NCBI RefSeq assembly: GCF_001540865.1
Contig: NC_033623.1
Coordinates: 4,341,833-4,405,832, forward strand
Source of the DNA: Ananas comosus
Taxonomy: Eukaryota > Streptophyta > Magnoliopsida > Poales > Bromeliaceae
Length of the DNA: 64,000 nt
Direction of reading: 5' to 3'
The translations under genes and the position numbers were made by a program. Shown one piece after another: positions 23,966-35,892 of this stretch; positions within the stretch are counted from its first letter, which is position 1, and the number at the start of each line of letters is the position of its first letter. The notes under the pieces are model-generated. The model saw nothing but the letters and a program-made list of their open reading frames with translations. It was not told the origin of the DNA and did not search any database.

Positions 23966-24966
23966 AAGAGAGAAAGAGATTACTTCTCTAATTATGAAAG
24001 AGAGAGGGAGCTTTGTTACAAAAAGGGAGGCAAGGAAGGAATTTTTCTACCTTAGTTATCCCATGAATGTAAAAGAGACAAAGAAGAATTATCTATCTTT
24101 GTTGTCTTATATTTTCAAAGGAGATAAAGAAAAAAAAAAGTGTTTTCTTAATTCTCCTACAATGAAGAGACAAAAGAAAATTAGTCGGATTACCGATTAA
24201 TATTCTTTTCAAAGTCGAATCTTTCGATTTGGCCAAATTCGACCAAATTGAGATTGCATTGGACCTTTTATGTGATTAATGACTAAGAATTTGACAAATA
24301 AAAAAATGCATTCGAAATTTTTAAGCGATGAATTTGATTCTGAATCTTACAATCTCATATGATCCTAAATTAACCACCTCAAAACAATGGACCAAGCCCG
24401 TTCTCACCTCAAATCTCATAACCCAAGCTCAACATGACCCAAGTTCAACCCAAACATAAATCTGGGCCCAATTCTATGGCTTGCTTAAAAGACAATTTGG
24501 ACTTACGCTATACGGGCCTAAATTGAGCCTGAGCCCACATATAATTCAAGCCTCAACCTGAATCCATAGTAAACGGGCCTAAACTGGGCCTATGCCTATA
24601 TCCAGAACTTAAAATTTAATTCAGGCCTCAACTTGAGTCCATACCATGTAGGCCTGAATCTAGTCCATGTTTGAATGCAACTATATGGACCCGAATTTGG
24701 ACCATGAATGAATCCATTCGAGAATTGAACCATAACTTGAAGCTATACCTAGCCCAAGTTTGAATTCCAAACTGGTTCATAAAAATGCCCAAATCGAATA
24801 AAATCTAAATTGAGAACCAATTCAGACCAACATCAAACCCAAAAATCTAACCCAAACCAAGACCTTAAATCATGCCTATCAGATCAAATATGAAACCAAA
24901 TTTGTTAAGGTTTAATCCAATTCTCTAGCATATTAAGCTAGGGTCATATTGTTATCACATTCATAT

Positions 24967-25880
24967 TAGATCAAATTCTAAAATATTTGTTTATAATTGA
25001 TCAAACCATCTATTAGGTTTCATCTAATCAGATCAATTGAATTCTAATACATTTACTTAGAGTTCAAATAAATGAAATTGAATTAGACTCTAATACATAC
25101 ACTTAGAGTTTAATTTTGACTAATCCTAATATATATAACTAGGATTTAGTTGATATTTCACCTCATGGTGAATCCAAATTAGACTCTAATACATACACTT
25201 AGANTCAAATTCTAAAATATTTGTTTAGAATTGATCAAACCATCTATTAGGTTTCACCTAATCAGTTCAATTGAACTCTAATACATTTACTTAGAGTTCA
25301 AATAAATGGAATTGAATTAGACTCTAATACATACACATAGAGTTTAATTTTGACTAATCCTAATATATATAACTAGGATTTAGTTGATATTTCACCTCAT
25401 GGTGAATCCAAATTAGACTCTAATACATACACTTAGAGTTTAATTTAAATTACATTTGACTAATCCTAATATATGTAACCAGGATTTAATTGATATTTCA
25501 CCTCATGGTGAACCCAAATTAGACTCTAATACATACACTTAGAGTTTAATTTAAATTATATTTGATTAATCCTAATATATAATTAGGATTTAGTTGATTT
25601 AGACTCTAATACATACACTTGGAGTTTAATTTAAATTTTGACTAATCCTAATATATATAATTAGGATTTAGTTGATATTTCACCTCATGGTGAACCCAAA
25701 TGAAACTAAATTAGACTCTAATACATACACTTAGAGTTTAATTTAAATCAAATTTCGACTAATCCTAATATTTATAATTAGGATTTAGTTAATATTTCGC
25801 CTTATAGTGAACTCAATGTGAGGTGTAATTAAGCTCTAACATAGAAGCATAGAGCTTAATTACACTAGACTCTAAGATAT
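24967..25880. repeat. AT-rich tandem repeat array (~75-110 bp period)
   Basis: The words gactctaatacatacac, ttagagttta, gactaatcctaatatat and ttgatatttcacctcatggt recur in fixed order about seven times. A single N at 25204 sits exactly where a ~238 bp block (24967-25203) starts again (25205-25440). No coding sequence. The 700 bp before it (24.2-24.95 kb) is AT-rich with many gcccaa/aaccca words and no gene. Confidence 0.85.
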
Positions 25881-26378
25881 AAAATTAGAGTCTAATTCGA
25901 AATATTTGGGCTAATCCTAACACATACATTTAGGATGAAAGCTTAAATCAATTTAATCAAATCAAACTCTAATGCACCTAACTAGGATTTAATTTGAATC
26001 AAATCTGATTAAAATCCAATGTATATACATGGAATTTAATCAACCTTTCATCTTAGGGTGAACAATATTGTTGAGCACTGAAACATATAGAGCCCAATCA
26101 AATCAATCTGATCATATACTTTGGTTCAGAATCAAATTCAATCAACCGTCATATTCATGTCGTTGAACTAATCATTTTCATGCACACTGGGAGTATGCTC
26201 CTGGTTAAGCTATGTAACTATACAATGGATTATGTTATAAAATCCACTTTTTATTCAATTTCAGTTTATTTCAGCATTACAGAGGTCTCTTAATCGAAGG
26301 AGCCCTAACACTTTGAAGGGATAATTAACAATAGATGCTTGCGTTTATTGGAAGCCATGAATCCACAATACCTGATAA

Positions 26379-26379
<1 letters not shown>

Positions 26380-26455
<76 letters not shown>

Positions 26456-26498
26456 TTATTATGTACTAGTGGGNATATATATATATATATATATATAT
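26380..26498. repeat. (TA)n microsatellite with an N
   Basis: An uninterrupted TA run of about 70 bp at 26381-26452, then a short spacer holding an N (26474) and a second TA run to 26498. The length here is probably unreliable in the assembly. Confidence 0.9.
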
Positions 26499-26744
26499 TA
26501 ATCTGAATCATGAATACTACCCCACGGGAGAATTAATTTTAAGATTAACCGTGAGAGGTGCATCATTCGTGGTTGCGGACTGTACTTCAATAGTTTGATT
26601 TCAGTATAATTTTTTTTCTCTAAAGAAAATTATTTTGTATGGTTTTACGATCGATTTATTTATATCAAACGTAATCTACTTATCCAGAGCGAAGCGCGGG
26701 GTTTTCACTAGTTAATTCTTTAATTTTATGATCACTTGATCGTC

Positions 26745-27010
26745 CATTGGGCCCCCTAAAGCTAATGGGAGGGCACACACCATTAGCTTGTCTTTGAGAA
26801 CCATTAGTTTGTCCTTGAGAAATTTGAATCGATGAGAAGATAGTCTTTCAGTAAAGATGTCAGTAATTTGATCTTGCAATGCTACATATTGAACATCAAG
26901 ATATTGTCGAACAATCTTTTCTTATACAAAATGATAATCCATTTCAATATATTTTGTTCAAATATGAAAGATAGGTTTATAGACAAGTCAGATAGCACTA
27001 ATGTTGTCAC
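26745..27010 (-). pseudogene. Ty1/Copia RNase H C-terminal fragment
   Basis: The minus strand encodes HIEIDYHFVYEKIVRQYLD, then VQYVALQDQITDIFTERLSS and RFKFLKDKLMV. This is the usual C-terminus of Copia RNase H, with the HIEID box and the DQ.DIFT box. It is only a fragment. Stops appear before and after. The stretch between it and the LTR at 27382 shows nothing else recognisable. Confidence 0.75.
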
Positions 27011-27381
27011 AATAAATAATAGATTTGAAATGTAGAAATTATGTGAATATCTTTAAGAAGCAAGTGTACCCAAGAAAGCTTGGCAGTAGTGTGGGTGAGA
27101 GCAATATTCGGCATCCGTACTAGAACAAAATATTGTAGGTTGTTTTTTGTTTTTTTGTTTTTGCACACCAAGATACTAAACACGGGCTAAGAAAAATACC
27201 AAACCCACTAGTAGAGCGGATGATCATTGGGATCTCCTGTCAGATCGTCATCGCAATTGGGATGCAAATCAAGATTGCCAATTCTAATATGGCGTCCATG
27301 ATCCACTAATCCTTTGAGAAATCAAAAGATTCTTTTGACAGCAATTAAATGTTTAGAAATCGATGCATGCATAAGTTGACA

Positions 27382-27548
27382 TGTGAGACCCCAGGTAGTC
27401 CTATATAAAAGATATAATAGGGCTAAACTCTTAACGTGGCTTAAGCATTTTGGGGAGTGGCTAGGCTCAAGAGGTTAAAAGAGTTAAAGCGTGCTAGGAT
27501 GGGAGTAGTCCTATGATGGTTGACCCCCTGAAAAATTGGGACGTTACA
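27382..27548 (+). mobile_element. Short LTR with adjacent primer-binding site (TRIM-like)
   Basis: A 167 bp segment beginning TGTGAGACCCC and ending GACGTTACA. It is followed within two bases by tgtcatcagagcc, a one-base variant of the initiator-Met primer-binding site TGGTATCAGAGCC. This is a 5' LTR plus primer-binding site. No matching 3' LTR is seen, so the element is truncated. Confidence 0.6.
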
Positions 27549-27919
27549 ATTGTCATCAGAGCCAATTACCAACTGGAAGTATAAATTATGGATTGAGCCC
27601 CTTTCAATTAAATAACTCCAAACCCATTTCTTCATTTATTTTTCTTTTCTTTTTTTTTGTTCTCCTTTTTTTTCTTTTATTTTCTTTCTTTCTTTTTTTT
27701 TTTGACTAAGGGAGAGAGAACCCAACTCTCTTTCTCTCTCTATGTACGAATCCGAGAGAGTGGGAGAGGCGGGCCCTCTTCCTGACGCTCCCTATCCCCC
27801 TTTTTTTATTTACTTTTTTTTTTTCTTCTTCTCCTCCTTTCTTTCTTTTTTTTTTATTTATTTATTCATTTATTTTTTTTGTCTAAGTACGCAGATTTGT
27901 TCCTGTTGAGCCGATCACG

Positions 27920-28420
27920 AAGATAGTGATTTGATCAAATATGAGCCTATCACGAAGATGATAATGTAGTTGAATCGATCCGTGCCTACAACGAAGATGG
28001 CGAGTTGATCAAGTCGAATCGTGCCTACCACGAAGATGGCGAATGATTTGAACAATGCCTATCACGAAGATGGCAAATTAATATGTTCATCATTTTTTGT
28101 TATTTTTCAAAAAAAAAATTTTGTTCAAATGTGCGGGTTTAATCGTGTCGAGCCTATCACGAAGATGGCCGCTCGATCAACCTTTTAACCGTGTCGAGCC
28201 TATCGCGAAGATGACTGCTCAGTATAAGGATTGGTGATGCATACGCGGGTTTGATCGTTTCGAGCCTATCACGAAGATGGCCACTCGATCAACCCTTTAA
28301 TCGTGTCGAGCCTATCACTAAGATTGCCACTCGGTATAGGGATTAGCGATGCATACATACGGTGAAAGTAACGATTTAATATCGAATTTGATAGATTCGA
28401 GCCTATCACGAAGATGGTCG
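27920..28420. repeat. Dispersed repeat array, core gagcctatcacgaagatgg
   Basis: About a dozen copies of an 18-20 bp core ((a/g)cctatcacgaagatggc) sit between variable spacers such as ctcgatcaacc and gggtttgatcgtt. The array lies downstream of the integrase of the minus-strand Tat-type element, so it probably belongs to that element's 3' untranslated region. The flanks (27.64-27.9 and 28.68-29.15 kb) are T-rich homopolymer-like sequence with no gene. Confidence 0.8.
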
Positions 28421-29169
28421 TGTTGATCAAATCGAAAAAAAAATCGTCCTTACGCCATTTGTATGCATGCATTACTCTTTGTTGTTGTGGAAGTCATCGC
28501 GATCATCGTCGTCGCCCGATAAAAAAGCCGAAGCTCTTTTTTTTTGTGGTACGGACAGAGGAGAAGGAGGTGCTCATGGCAACCCCCCGGCCTCCAGCAC
28601 GCCTGGGAGGAAAAGAGATTGGGGGGGTTGCCCCCTTGTGCATGCATCCCGAGAGAGAGAGAGAGGGGGAGAGAATATAAAAAAAAACCTTTTTATTTTC
28701 TTTTTTCTTCTTTGTTCTTTTTTTTTTTCTTTTTTTCGTTTTTTTTGCTCTAGAACTCTCTAAAAAAAATCATTCCAACCTCTTTTGCAAATTTGGATTA
28801 TATTTTATAGAGGATTCAAAAGTGATTCCCTTTTGGGAATAATTTTAAAAATCAATCTATTAAGGAAAGAAATCTCAATCAACTAATTTATACTCCTTAT
28901 TTTGAATACTTTCTCTCTTTTTTTTGAAAGGAAAGAGAAAGGGGATTCCTTCTCTCCTTTTTTGTTTCCCTTTTTTTTATTATTATTTTTTACCAATTTG
29001 AGAAAAGGAGGGAGGTTGGGATTTTTTTTTTTTTTTTGAAATCTTTATATCCAACCCTTTTTTTATTTATTTCTTTTTTTTTGAACTTGTTTTTTAACCC
29101 AAACAAAGTGCCCCCCACCTTTTGCTGTGAGCGCTTACGCGAGCAAAAAGGAAGTGCATATATTTTCTT

Positions 29170-32100
29170 TTTTTTTCTTACGAATAGTATTTCTTCAAAA
29201 ATCGGTCGTTGATTGGCGGCATTGGTCTTTCTCCTTTTGCATTAATTAATTGATAAGCTCCTCCCTCATATACTTGTTCTATAATGTAGGGACCTTCCCA
29301 ATTTGCATCGAATTTGCCCCCAGTATGTCTGTTTATAATTATAGACCGTCAGTGAACTAGTACCAAATCCCTTGCTTGAAAAGTTCGGGCACACACCAAT
29401 TTGTTGTAAGCCCTTGACATTTGAGACTGATAAAGTTCTAGGTTCTATTGCGCAGCCAATTGCATCTCGTCCAGAGAATCCAGTTCAGCAAGTCTCAAGA
29501 AGATATTTTCTTCATTCGTCATTTCGTGTTGAACCGCCATCCTTAGTGATGGTAGCTCTATTTCCATAGGAAGGATAGCTTCCGTTCGGAAAACCAAAGA
29601 ATAAGGAGTGGCTTGAGTAGGGGTTTTAAAAGTTGTTCGGTAAGCCCAGAGTGCATCTGAAATCTTGTCGTGCCATTCCCTCTTATTTTTACCAATGATT
29701 TTCTTCAGAAGTTTAACTAGAGTCTTATTAAAAGCTTCGGCCAAACCATTAGCTCTTGGATTATAGATCGACGAATATCGCCAGTCAATTTTATAGTGGG
29801 AGGCGATCTGCTGACCTTAAAACTTTTGAAGGCTGAGACATTGTCGGAGATAATTCGACGAGAAACTCCAAAGCGGTTCAAAATATTTTCTCTAAAAAAT
29901 TTCATGACATTATCTGCTTTCACTTTTCTCAAAGGAGCATCCTCAGCCTATCTAGAGAAGTAATCTATTGCTGCGAGAATAAATTTGTGTCCTCGGGATG
30001 AGGAAGGATTAATTGGCCCTATGACGTCTGTTCCTCACATGTCAAATGGCCAAGAGGCAATTGTCGGGTGTAGAGGGTTGTGATGTTAGTGAATAAAATC
30101 GTTATGGACTTGGCATTGATGGCATTTCCTAGCGTATTCCATACAATCTTGAAACATTGTGGGCCAATAATAACCCAAGTGTTTAATCATGAGGCACATC
30201 TTGGGACCAGATTGGTGGGCGCCACATACACCCGAATGGACTTCATGCATAATCTATTTGATTTCTTTTGGCGATACACATCTCAGCCATAACTAATCGT
30301 AGGAACTTCTATAGAGGATATCATTCACGAAAGCGTACCGCATTGCTCTCTTTTTCAATTGAACTTCTTTTCACTTTTCTTCAGAGAGTTCGTTGTATTT
30401 AAAATAATTAATGAAAGGTTCCCTCCAATCATCGCCCTTCAATTTTAGCGCATTCGCCTAATGAATTTCTTTTGATTCTTCTTCAAAATTTAAGTTCGTA
30501 GGTGACAGGATCTTTCTATTCTTGATGGTCACATAGACTTCGTCAAGATTAGGATCAGCTAGCTCTTTAGCCAATCTAGCTAGAGCATCAGCCTTACCAT
30601 TTACGGCTCGGGAGACCCTTTCCAGCATGACATTAGGTATTTCCCTAATGAGTTCTTGCACCCTTTTTTGATATTTGGTCAATTCTAGCTTGTGAACTTT
30701 ATATTCGCCTATCACTTGGTTAATGATTAGCAGAGAGTCCCTGTAGATGTGTAGCCGTTGTATATTCATGACAACGACTACTTCTAATCCTGCAATTAAG
30801 GTTTCATATTTAGCTTCATTATTTGTATGAGGTTCAGAAAGTGCTAGAGAATATCGCAAAATTCTTCTCTCAGGTGTCACAAAAATTAGACCAACTCCTG
30901 CCCTTACTTACGGAATATTCTAGCTATATGCAGGTTGGATGGAAAATGCTCCATCGAAATACATCTCCCAATAAGGTTGTTCATCCTCAACAAGCAATAC
31001 CTCTTCATCCGGTAGATTGCACATTAAAGGTGAGTCATCACGTACTGAGTGTGCTACTAAAAAATCATCGAGTGCTTGCCCCTTAACAGCCTTTTGCGGT
31101 ATATAGGTAATGTCAAACTCCAGAAGAATAACTGCCCATTTCGCTAGCCTTCCAGTTAAGATAGGTCTTGTCATTAAAACTTGAGTGGATCGAATTTTGA
31201 CACTAAATAAATTTTGTGCTCGAGCATTTAATGCCACAATTTCTTGACAGCAAATATAAGGGCTAAACAATGCTTTTCTATTGGTGAGTATGAATTTTCA
31301 GCTCTCACCAACATCCTGCTGAAATAGTATAGAGCTTGCTCCTTTCCTTCCTCATTATTCTGTGCCAAAAGTGCTCCCAGTGACCCATCGAGAGCTGCTG
31401 TGTATAATATCAAGGGTCTGCCGTGTATCGGGCAGCAAGTACTAGTGGATTCATTAAGTACCTTTTTATGTCTTTGAAAGCTACTTAGCACTCGGTGTCC
31501 CAGACAAATGGTGCATCCTTTTTTACCAGTATGGAGAAAGGCTTGACTCTACCAGAGAGATTCGAAATAAATTTCCTGATATAAGCTAATCTTCCTTGGA
31601 AGGATTGAAGCTGTTTTAACTTCTTTGGAGGAGGCATCTCCATGATAGCCTTGATTTTTGCCGGGTCGATTTAATTTCTTCAAATTCTTTGGAGGTGGCA
31701 ATTCCATGATAGCCTTGATTTTTGAATGGTTGATTTCTTCTCCCGGGTGTCTGACAATGAACCCTAAAAATTTACCAGAAAAGATTCCGAACGCACATTT
31801 GAGCGGATTCATTTTTAACTAGTATTCTCTCAATCGGACGAAGACAGTTTTTAGATCTTGGAAGTGATTTTCTTTGTTCTTTGTTTTCACAACCAAATCA
31901 TCGACATAGCACTCCACTGTCTTGTGGAGTAGATCGTCAAATATTCTAGTCATTGCTCGCTGGTATGTAGCTCTGGCATTCTTGAGGCCGAAAGGCATGA
32001 CTTTATAACAATATATTCCTATAGGAGTTCTGAATGTCGTATGCTTCTCGTCCTCCTGTGCCATCTTGATTTGATTTTATCCTAATGAGTCATTGTAAAC

Positions 32101-32720
32101 GAGAATATCTCACATCTCGACGTGTTGTCAATCATTAGTTCTGTTATTGGCAACGAAAAGTCATCTTCTGGGCAAGATTTAAAGTCATCTTTTGGGCAAG
32201 ATTTATTTAAGCCCGGGAAATCGACGCATATACGAATTTGGCCATTCTTCTTCTTGACCGGGGCGATGCTAGCGATCCAATTAGCATATTTCTCCTCCCT
32301 TATAAAGCCTGCCTCAATAAGCTTTTTGGTTTCCACAATGATTTGCTCTTCCAGATCCACTCTCATCCTCCTAGGAGCTTGTTTGATTGGGTGAGCTTGA
32401 GGATTTATAGCTAACTTGTGAACAGCCACTTCTGGACTAAGGCCCGACATCTCTTTATAACTCCACGCAAAGCAATCTTTAAATTTTGTTAGCAATGTCT
32501 TTAGCTTCTCTTGTTCTTCCTTTGAAAGTAGTGCACTTATATAAGTGGGTCTGGGATCTTCTTCTGTTCCCAGATTTATCTCGGGAAGTTCATCTACAGT
32601 TGCTTGTCCCCCATCTTCAAGCTCTTGAGGTGCACCTTTTGGTTCAAGAGGTTTTTGTTCATCGACCAAATGTTCAGCAAAATCCTCGTTTGCATTGATC
32701 ATATTACAGGTATAAATATC
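29170..32720 (-). pseudogene. pol: Ty3/Gypsy Tat-lineage pol polyprotein, broken
   Basis: The minus strand reads reverse transcriptase (APRRMRVDLEEQI, then CVDFPGLNKSCPKDDF; MPFGLKNARATYQRAM; active site ECYVDDLVVK at about 31.9 kb). RNase H follows (YFSRMLVRAENSYSPIEK). A second, plant-type RNase H comes next (WEMYFDGA near 30960, NNEAKYETLIAGLE, YRDSLLIINQV, KADALARLA). Integrase completes it (FGVSRRIISDN, MAEAFNKTLVKLLKK, AYRTTFKTPTQATPY, and a GPY-type end near 29.3 kb). The extra RNase H between the first RNase H and integrase marks the Tat lineage. Many stops and frameshifts, and short internal duplications at 32160-32205 and 31625-31725, make it inactive. The 5' part is cut off by the Copia LTR at 32843. 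Confidence 0.88.
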
Positions 32721-32842
32721 TTGATAAGTGGAACTTTTGTAATATCCTAGGCCTTTGGTATTGTAAGATTTGCCATTTGGGAGTATGGATCTTTTTTAAG
32801 GTGGATTCTACATTCGTTGAAATAATTTGTGGTCGTCCCAAG

Positions 32843-34615
32843 TGTTAGAGTATTGCGTACGGTAAAAACGCAGTGGAAAAAGAAATCAAACAAATTTGAT
32901 TTTGAAAACTCTCGAGATCCAATATCAAAAACTACGTAATTAGGATCCCTCATGTTATTTAAGATTAAAGAAGAAAAGGAAGATCGAATCTTTACCTTTT
33001 TCGTGGAAAGATCTTCACCTCAATTTGATGATCGTGAAATTGGGTTCTCTTGAAGCCGCACACGTGTTCGGCCTCTATAGGTATCCACATGAGGTTCTTG
33101 ATTTGATCGATGTCCTCACTGGGGTGCTAGCTTTCTTGCAAAAGGACGTCTTTTTGCTAGAAGATGGAAGAGAGAGGAGAAGAGAGATGACGGCTAGGGT
33201 TTTCTAAAAAGCTCCCGTATATTATATAAAGGAATATAATCCTCTTTCTAATAATATAATGACAATTAAGAATAAGTACAAATCTAAATTTAAATATATC
33301 CTTTCCTTAATTAGTTAGATCGATCAAATTCTAATTTCATTCAACTTGAACTTTATCTTAATTTGATCATATCAAATTAATAATACAACATTTGCACATA
33401 AGTCCTCTTATATTTCACTAACTATTAGTAAGTCCTCTCATGTAACATTTACACTTTAATACCACTAATTTGTAACAATTACAAATTAGTCCAATTATCA
33501 ACATATTGACAATTAGGTCCTCCAGCGATTCAATAATCGCGATCTAGCTATCCAATCAATCACAACCTCTTATGTGTGTGACCCCATAGATTCTATTCTA
33601 TCTGGTAGTAAGATATATTTTGATCACTATCAACAATATTACTGAAACTCCTTTCAGTGGATCGGAACAATTTCAACTCAGCCCAATGAGAATTATCGAT
33701 CATATAAATAATTCTCATGAGTCTCACAATCCACTAGTGATGCCTAGCAGCTTGTAGTGGCATTCCAGTGAATGGAATACTGAACCTCTTTGTGCAGTTA
33801 CCGTGTGATACAATCCTTCTATCATAAGTCCCGACTAGACGGAGGTTATGAAATAACTTGTCAAACCCCATCGTCTGTCATATGTTAAATTTATTCGACT
33901 CGAGTTTCTAATATCGGAAACCCTTTTCCGCTATTAACTCTGCCTTGGCCAAGGTCTTCTAAACTCGGTCTCATAAATCACATAGGACTAACACCCCTAT
34001 CTACTAAGGGAGATAGATCTATCTAAGTGCGCACCCTATTCCTACAATGAATCTAGTGCAGCCAACATGCACCGTAAGGACCCGAATGGCTAGGGACCAA
34101 GTGTATGTACAGTCAAACTACAGTAACCTTATTGTGAATGGCTGAGGCACAGCAGGTCAAAGGACCAGTCACACTACTGCAACATGAGTAAGTCACTGAC
34201 GATTGAGTAGACATCCAAGTGACTTCTTGCATTGGTCACACTCGGTACCCTTGTTCTCTAACAACCACCTGCATATTCGCTTTAGTGTCCCCACACTGTT
34301 GACTCGAGACCCGTCTACCCAAAAGGGAAGCGACCTATGCACCAATCTCATCGGATCAATCACCGTTCCCATGATGATCCATTGATCGGGAGCATTTAGG
34401 AATTAACTACCAATGACACATGTCTCAAATTCTCAACTCTTGAGAATATATGTCATCATCTTATTAATTCCTTGGATGATTCATGGACACATACACAACA
34501 TGAATGGAAATAAAAACCCAAATACATTCATAATATTTTAAAATCAAATGCAAATTTAGATCCTAGAAAGAATATATGTGTCGGCCTGATTGGCTTCTAG
34601 GGCATACATCTAACA
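32843..34615 (-). mobile_element. Copia 3' LTR, 1.77 kb
   Basis: The plus strand starts TGTTAGAGTATTGCG and ends GCATACATCTAACA, so the LTR has TG...CA ends with a TGTTAGA/TCTAACA inverted terminus. Next to it (34616-34631) the minus strand has a polypurine tract, gtgggagat. The Copia RNase H lies immediately beyond, as expected for a 3' LTR in minus orientation. It sits in the Tat element (left flank ccaag). A 300 bp stretch near 33.0-33.25 kb contains a TATA-like box. Confidence 0.85.
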
Positions 34616-34629
34616 ATCTCCCACTTGCA

Positions 34630-35034
34630 CTAAAGCCAATCAGCCATATACCTAAGCCCCATCTTCTCAAGGTGGACTTCAGTCTTCTGTTGGCTAAGTG
34701 GTTTAGTCAATGGGTCTGCCACGTTATCCGTGGAGTCTACTCTCTGCATCTCGATGTATTTCTTGTCGAGGTAGTCGCGTATAATATGAAACTGCCGCTC
34801 TATATGCTTGGACTTCTGATGAGACCTGGGCTCCTTAGCTAGGGCTATGGCGCCATTGTTGTCGTGATAGAGTGGTATGGCATCCGATGGCATCACACCT
34901 AGTTCTGCGACAAATTTCTTGAACCAGAAGGCTTCCTTTGCAGCTTCAGATACGGCGGTTAAACTTCTACATGATGACATAATGATAGACCTTGGGTCAC
35001 TAGCTTTTATACCATGTTTTAAACATGATGACAT
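34630..35034 (-). pseudogene. Ty1/Copia RNase H, C-terminal end
   Basis: A frame of 134 residues reads SLTAVSEAAKEAFWFKKF, ELGVMPSDAIPLYHDNNGAI, ALAKEPRSHQKSKHIERQFH and VADPLTKPLSQQK, then RYMADWL. These are the conserved Copia RNase H boxes (DN.GAI.LA, KHI..R.H, ADPLTK.L). The polypurine tract and 3' LTR follow directly. The upstream pol is missing: at 35035 the sequence changes to LTR-like DNA. Confidence 0.88.
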
Positions 35035-35354
35035 TGGACTTGAGACCGATGATTACGCTTGCTTGCCATTGTGCTCATTCGCACATGCTTGTGAGGGTCG
35101 CTCCCCACAAGCCGGCACTACGGATATAGCTATCGCGACATAAGCTCGCTCGTGCGAGATTGGGCGCCTAAATGGGATGTCGTGGGGGAGGCTCATTCTT
35201 AGGGTAGGAATGTTGACTACCACGGGGCCATTAGGCACAACGCAAGTCGGATTACCTTTGTGTAGGTCCTATATGATTGGAACAAAGTTGAACTTTAATG
35301 CAAAGTGGACATCGGACAAATTAGTAAACAATGACATATTACTAGTTATATTTG

Positions 35355-35887
35355 TGTAATGACCCAGCCCACTAGCAACAATAACTCGTTGGGCCCAACC
35401 ACCGGCTCAAAATGCTTAAGCCCAGTTATTATTACTAGTGTCTAAGCCTCTTATATACCCAATCACATCCCTATTCCTATCCGATGTGGGATTATTGGGG
35501 TATGACAGACTCCCCCCGTTAAGGCCCTGACGTCCTCGTTAGTCCAATGACACACACAGCCCAAGATCACCAGGTAATGTGAGACTCGTCTCGCTAGCCT
35601 TGTCATCCAGACCCTGGCATAGCCGGTCACCTTGTCATACAGACTCTGGCATAGCCTATTACCTTGTCTTTCAGACCCTAGCTCAGACGAGACTCGCCAC
35701 ACATTTTCGGTTGGTGATTGGCTCTGATACCAAATGTAATGACCCAACCGACTAATAATAATAACTCATTGGCCCCAACCACCGGCCCAAAATGCTTAAG
35801 TCCAGTTATTATTACTAATGTCTAGGCCTCTTATATACCCAATCACATTTTCATTCCGATCCAATGTGGGATTATTGGGGTGTGACA
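35355..35887 (-). mobile_element. Complete TRIM retrotransposon, 533 bp
   Basis: Two 153 bp direct LTRs (35355-35507 and 35735-35887) flank a 227 bp interior. A perfect 5 bp target-site duplication, atttg, lies at 35350-35354 and 35888-35892. On the minus strand each LTR reads TGTCA...TTACA. The primer-binding site TGGTATCAGAGC (35732-35721) starts 2 bp after the 5' LTR. A polypurine tract (acggggggagtc, near 35519-35508) abuts the 3' LTR. Nothing is coded inside. These are the defining parts of a terminal-repeat retrotransposon in miniature, which must borrow enzymes from a full element. Confidence 0.95.
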
Positions 35888-35892
35888 ATTTG

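Larger units (their letters stand above)
20115..26711 (+). mobile_element. Candidate Helitron carrying gene fragments
   Basis: The left end TCTATACTATATATTATA matches the TC start of plant Helitrons and is preceded by A (20114). The right end has a GC-rich hairpin remnant (gagcgaagcgcgggg), then TTTTCACTAG, and T follows (26712). This gives the A/T insertion site and CTRR end of Helitrons, with no target-site duplication. Inside are a pyrimidine-rich tract (20.8-21.1 kb), a captured gene chimera (22.6-23.3 kb) and tandem repeats (24.97-25.88 kb). No Rep/helicase gene is seen, so it would be non-autonomous. Single Ns at 21862, 25204 and 26474 weaken continuity. Confidence 0.5.

Noticed and set aside
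27920..28420. CRISPR-like look of regularly spaced repeats
   Set aside because: A plant nuclear region with uneven spacers that also resemble each other, next to a Tat element. This is a retroelement repeat array.
35721..35734. tRNA-like string gctctgatacca
   Set aside because: Only 12 bases complementary to initiator Met tRNA. It is a retrotransposon primer-binding site, not a tRNA gene.
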